Part shown: piece after piece, positions 29,401-33,171 of the stretch
Layout: each line of letters opens with the position of its first letter
Position numbering within the stretch: the first letter of the stretch is position 1
NCBI GenBank assembly: GCA_027311485.1
Contig: DAICYU010000002.1
Span: 1-33,171, forward strand
Direction of reading: 5' to 3'
From: Acetobacteraceae bacterium
Lineage (GTDB): Bacteria; Pseudomonadota; Alphaproteobacteria; Acetobacterales; Acetobacteraceae
DNA: 33,171 nucleotides
Translations under genes and position numbers: made by a program
The notes under the pieces: generated by a model
Databases searched by the model: none
What the model was told of the DNA's origin: nothing
What the model saw: the letters and a program-made list of their open reading frames with translations, nothing else

Positions 29401-30867
29401 TCAGTGCAGGATGAAGCCGGTGCCGGGGGGCAGATCGCCGGCGCCCAGGCTTGCGGTCTGGTGGCTTGCGATCTGGCGGAGTGCGTTCGGCGACGGCGGG
29501 ACGACCGCATCCGGCCCGGTTCCGAGTGCCCGCTGGCGCATCAGCAGCAGCCGGCCCAGATCCCCCGCCGGCACGAAGTCGTCGGTCGGCGTATGCAGCG
29601 CGTTCGGTGAGCTGACCGGGTTCACCAGGTAGGGGGTGACCACGATGACCAGTTCGGACTGGTCACGCTGGAACGCATCCGACTTGAACAATGCCCCCAG
29701 CACCGGGATTTCCCCGGCATAGGGCAGCCCGCGGCTGTTCATGCTGTTGTCGTGCTGCAGCAGGCCGGCGATCGCAAAGCTCTGGCCTGATCCCAGCTCG
29801 ACCGTGGTATCCGCCCGCCGCACCGTGATCGCCGGCACGGTCACGATGGAGGAGCCGAACAGGCCGGTGCTGATCGGCAGGGACACCGCACCGACATTGG
29901 TCAACTGGCTGACCTCGGGGTGCACATGCAGGCTGATGCGGCCGTCGGACAGCACTGTCGGGACAAAGGCCAGCGACACGCCGTACTGCTTGAAGGCCAG
30001 GGTGATCTCGCCGTTCTGGCCGGCGACCGGGATCGGGTACTCACCGCCGGCCAGGAAGCTGGCTGTCTCCCCGCTGCGCGCGGTGAGGTTCGGTTCGGCG
30101 AGCATGGTGATCAGCTGATCCTGGGCGAGCAGGTCCAGGATGGTGTTGACCGAGCCGCCGGGCGAGCTGACGGACAGCGTGTTGGGCGGGCTGGAGGCGG
30201 AACTGAGCCCGTCGGTGACGGCGGCCGCCAGACCCCAGCGGCCGATATTGGCCAGCGCGATCCAGTTGATGCCCAGCTGGCGCGTAATGGTGCGGGAGAT
30301 TTCGGCGATGCGCACGCGCAGGGTGACCTGCACGGATGACGTGATGCTGGACCGGTCGAAGACCTGCTGCTTGTCACTGACGTAATTATGCGCCGCCGCG
30401 GCCACCCCTGCCGCGGCGGCGGGGTTGGAGAACTGCCCGTTCACCACGATGCCGTCCGGGGTTCCGGTGAAATGCGCATCCGCGCCGGGCACTTCGCGGC
30501 GAGCCAGGGCGCCGGCCTGGCCGGCGCTGTACGACGACGGCAGGATCGTGACATCGTACTGCGAAAGCGTGTTGCCGGCATCATCCAGGGCGGCGACGGT
30601 TGTGCGGCCGGGGCCGACGCCGAAGATGAAGACGCTGTTGTGGCTTGCCGGCCGGACCTCCACGACTTTCGGATCGGCCGCGAACAGGCTGGCGATCGTG
30701 CCGTTGATGCGGAACACGCGGCCAGCCCCGGCTTCGAGGACGATGGAGCCGATCCCGGAGCCGGCGCGGGCGCGTGCCGGGGCCTGATCCGCGTATGAAG
30801 CCGTCGCGATGGGCAGAAGCGCGAGCACCGCGACGGCGGCGGCCCGGGCCAGGCTGATCTTCGGCAT
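29401..30867 (-). CDS. cpaC: CpaC/RcpA outer-membrane secretin
   Basis: VVEVRPASHNSVFIFGVGPGRTTVAALD; VTLRVRIAEISRTITRQLGINW; secretin core LAEPNLTARSGETASFLAGGEYPIPV...SDAFQRDQSELVIVVTPYLV. Confidence 0.95.
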   Translation of the reverse strand: MPKISLARAAAVAVLALLPIATASYADQAPARARAGSGIGSIVLEAGAGRVFRINGTIASLFAADPKVVEVRPASHNSVFIFGVGPGRTTVAALDDAGNTLSQYDVTILPSSYSAGQAGALARREVPGADAHFTGTPDGIVVNGQFSNPAAAAGVAAAAHNYVSDKQQVFDRSSITSSVQVTLRVRIAEISRTITRQLGINWIALANIGRWGLAAAVTDGLSSASSPPNTLSVSSPGGSVNTILDLLAQDQLITMLAEPNLTARSGETASFLAGGEYPIPVAGQNGEITLAFKQYGVSLAFVPTVLSDGRISLHVHPEVSQLTNVGAVSLPISTGLFGSSIVTVPAITVRRADTTVELGSGQSFAIAGLLQHDNSMNSRGLPYAGEIPVLGALFKSDAFQRDQSELVIVVTPYLVNPVSSPNALHTPTDDFVPAGDLGRLLLMRQRALGTGPDAVVPPSPNALRQIASHQTASLGAGDLPPGTGFILH

Positions 30868-31757
30868 CAGAAATGCACCTCCTCAACGTCCTTGCCCCGG
30901 TTCACGCGGATGCTGCCGCTCTTGCCGCGCAGGGCCGGCGACACATCGCTGCTCCAGGCCACGGCCGGGGGGGCGGGTGGCGGGACCGAGGCGGTATCGG
31001 GAACTTCGCTGTCGGCTGCGGGCCGGTCGTCCGCTGCGGCGCGCACCGCCAGGGACAGCCGTCCGAGACGGGCGGCAACGGCGACGCGTTCGGCATCGAA
31101 GGGGGTTGCCTCGAGCGTCACGGTCCGGTTGGCGCTGGCCACGGCCGTCGGGTTCGCCTGCGTCCCCTGGCCGCCTTCGACCAGCTGCTGGTCGACGGCG
31201 ATCACCCGCACGTTGGTCAGTATCGTTTCACCCGATACCCGATGCTCGACCGGCTGGTCCTTTTCGTCGATCGCCTGGGTCAGGACGACATCGACATGAT
31301 CGCCGGGCCAGATCAGCCCCGCGGTGCCGCTGACCGGGTCGACCCCGATGGTCACGGCCCGCATCCCCGCGCCAAGGACGGCGGCGAGGAAGCCGCGATC
31401 GCCGGGGTTCAGCACGTCGCCGGCGATGATCGGCTCCCCGGGATTGAGGCTGCGCCGGATCATCGCGCCGCGCAGTGATGACCGCGCCGCGATCGTATCG
31501 ATGTAGCTGCCGGCCGGCGGCTGATGTGTGGGCGCGTCGGCGGCGGCGACGTCTTCCATCAGCAGCAGGGCGCCGGCACGCAAGGCCCGGGCGGCGACAA
31601 GGATACGCGGTTTCGGCACAGGGGCTGGTGGCGGCGCCGGCGCGGCAACGACCTGCGGGGCCGGTGCCGGTGCGGGTTTCTGCGCCGAGATCAGGGCGAG
31701 GCCGATGCCGGCCAAGCCCAGAAGCCCGAGCAGCACGGCCATGATGCGAAGGAACAT
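30867..31757 (-). CDS. cpaB: CpaB/RcpC pilus assembly protein (SAF domain)
   Basis: RILVAARALRAGALLLMEDVAAAD...GAMIRRSLNPGEPIIAGDVLNPGDRGFLAAVLGAGMRAVTIGVD...GDHVDVVLTQ; TAATG overlap with cpaC. Confidence 0.95.
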   Translation of the reverse strand: MFLRIMAVLLGLLGLAGIGLALISAQKPAPAPAPQVVAAPAPPPAPVPKPRILVAARALRAGALLLMEDVAAADAPTHQPPAGSYIDTIAARSSLRGAMIRRSLNPGEPIIAGDVLNPGDRGFLAAVLGAGMRAVTIGVDPVSGTAGLIWPGDHVDVVLTQAIDEKDQPVEHRVSGETILTNVRVIAVDQQLVEGGQGTQANPTAVASANRTVTLEATPFDAERVAVAARLGRLSLAVRAAADDRPAADSEVPDTASVPPPAPPAVAWSSDVSPALRGKSGSIRVNRGKDVEEVHF

Positions 31758-31763
31758 GGTACC

Positions 31764-32273
31764 TTACCGGGAAAACGTATTGATGAAGATCGGCAGCGCG
31801 CCGCAGGCGATCGCCACGGCGTAAGGCAACGGTCCGCGGCGGTGCATGCGCCATGCCTCGGCCTTCATGATGCGGGGGAGGAGGCCGTGGCGCGGGCCAG
31901 GCTCGGGCCGTCGGACGACGAACGACAGCGCGAGGTAGATCAGTGCCAGCACACCGCCGGCGAGAGTCATGAAAAGAATAAACTGAAGAACATCCGCGGG
32001 CGGCAGGACCAGGGCGACGGCGGGTATGAGTTTCATATCGCCTCCCCCAATAAATCCCCGGCGCCACAATGCGGCGGAAATGCCGAGCAGTATTGCGGCA
32101 TTGACGAGTGCCGCCGCCGCGCTGCCCTGGCCGAAGCGGAGCAGCAGGCCGGCGGCGGCAAGGCTTGCCGGTATCCAGTTCGGAATTGTCCGCGCCGCCG
32201 CATCATGCAGCCCCGCGACAACAAGCAGCGCCACGCCAAAGAGCGCGACCATCGGAGCCAGAATTTCTGTCAT
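31764..32273 (-). CDS. cpaA: CpaA/TadV prepilin peptidase (A24 family)
   Basis: Multi-TM with FIGGGDMKLIPAVALVLP (GxGD-type) and RTIPNWI; first enzyme after flp. Confidence 0.92.
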   Translation of the reverse strand: MTEILAPMVALFGVALLVVAGLHDAAARTIPNWIPASLAAAGLLLRFGQGSAAAALVNAAILLGISAALWRRGFIGGGDMKLIPAVALVLPPADVLQFILFMTLAGGVLALIYLALSFVVRRPEPGPRHGLLPRIMKAEAWRMHRRGPLPYAVAIACGALPIFINTFSR

Positions 32274-32362
32274 GTCCCGCCTGTCTGTAGAGAGGACGGA
32301 GCAGGAAGGTTGAAGACCTGCAGTAAACCTACAATGCCATCAACCTTCTTCCTTGCGAGATA

Positions 32363-32545
32363 TTAGACTTCAACCGAGATGTAGCTGAACTCGGTCGACA
32401 GCTTGCTGCCGAAGGTGGTGATCGCAGAGACGATGGCGATCGCAACCAGGGAGGCGATCAGGCCATACTCCAGGGCCGTGACGCCACGGCGGTCATGCTT
32501 GAAGTTGTGCAGGCGAACCGCGAGATAAGTAAGGGCATTCATCAT
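32363..32545 (-). CDS. flp: Flp/Fap-type pilin (operon copy)
   Basis: MMNALTYLAVRLHNFKHDRRG|VTALEYGLIASLVAIAIVSAITTFGSKLSTEFSYISVEV; AAGGAT RBS; ORF track start 32560. Confidence 0.95.
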   Translation of the reverse strand: MMNALTYLAVRLHNFKHDRRGVTALEYGLIASLVAIAIVSAITTFGSKLSTEFSYISVEV

Positions 32546-32612
32546 GGCTTTATCCTTCATGCATGTTTACGTTGCGTCCATCTTCAATAACGACGCCGCG
32601 TATGACGGAGAT

Positions 32613-32633
32613 GCCACAATAACCGTTTGTGGC
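32613..32633. promoter_or_regulatory. Inverted repeat upstream of the tad operon
   Basis: GCCACAA-TAACCGT-TTGTGGC, 7-bp arms, about 70 bp upstream of the flp start. Confidence 0.35.
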
Positions 32634-33067
32634 GCCGAACCATTTTGGTTCCGACAAAATTTTCTATACGAGAGGTAATTTGCCGTCGTCAATGAATGCA
32701 TTTGAAATATAACAGGAACGTGTATTAGTTATTTGCCCGCCAGCAAGAAGATGCACAGAAAGGCACAAATGCGTGTTGTCACGCTTCTGTGCAACAACTG
32801 TCTGTCATTACTTGCAGGTGGCGGGCACGTGGCATCGTGGCCGCCGTCGCCATTATATGAGGCGCGTATAATTCCGCCGCGCCAGCAAGGCGGCACGCGC
32901 GCCGGAACACGGATCGCTCATGCGGTAGGCTGAAGCGGGGCATCCATTTGCGTGCAGCCCCCGAATACCCCTGGCTGTCCTGCACGGAACATGAGATCCA
33001 AAATCAGCTACATTCAAAAATATTGTTTTATCAATATTATATTGGACGTACTTCGTGCTGATTTATA

Positions 33068-33102
33068 GATCATGATCGGGTCAGGTTGACCCGATCATGA
33101 TC
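33068..33102. repeat. Long perfect inverted repeat (terminator or mobile hairpin)
   Basis: GATCATGATCGGGTCA-GGT-TGACCCGATCATGATC: 16-bp arms, 3-nt loop. Confidence 0.85.
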
Positions 33103-33117
33103 TGGAAGTCTTTGTTA

Positions 33118-33164
33118 ATCGCATGATTCACGCCTTCCGGCTTTCAGCCTCAGGCGATCATGCT
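33118..33164. repeat. Dispersed-repeat copy B
   Basis: ATCGCATGATTCACGCC (33118-33134), 16 of 17 identical to 11771-11787, followed by CGGCTTTCAGCCTCAGGCGATCATGC, which can pair back imperfectly. Confidence 0.55.
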
Positions 33165-33171
33165 CTAGTTT

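Overview
33 kb accessory-type window, probably from an acetic-acid-bacterium-like alphaproteobacterium and plausibly plasmid-borne (taxon and replicon type are inferences). Three modules are visible. (1) A plasmid-type replication unit: a RepA-like gene beside an iteron array (7 copies of GTCGGTTAACCCCAC or a 1-mismatch variant), an AT-rich stretch and a DnaA-box-like 9-mer. (2) A complete, tightly overlapped minus-strand tad/flp pilus operon at about 20.7-32.6 kb: flp, cpaA/tadV, cpaB, cpaC, short cpaD-like, cpaE/tadZ, cpaF/tadA, tadB, tadC, TadE-like x2, TadG-like, lytic transglycosylase. There is also an orphan second flp pilin at 981 and a distant TadD-like TPR lipoprotein. (3) Between them, a cell-envelope/glycan membrane module: PAP2/AUR1-like, two acyltransferase-3 proteins, two paralogous large polytopic (DUF6311-like) proteins, a GT-C-like protein, a GT87/DUF2029-like protein and a SAM methyltransferase. 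An orphan ABC substrate-binding protein and a HigBA toxin-antitoxin locus with an apparently frameshifted antitoxin follow. Main leads: a TPR lipoprotein that appears fused to a RodZ C-terminal (DUF4115-like) domain; two mature Flp pilins nearly identical in protein but heavily diverged at synonymous sites; duplicated polytopic-protein + acyltransferase pairs next to a pilus system; iterons whose TTAA core supplies stop codons to neighbouring genes; and HigB with a broken HigA.
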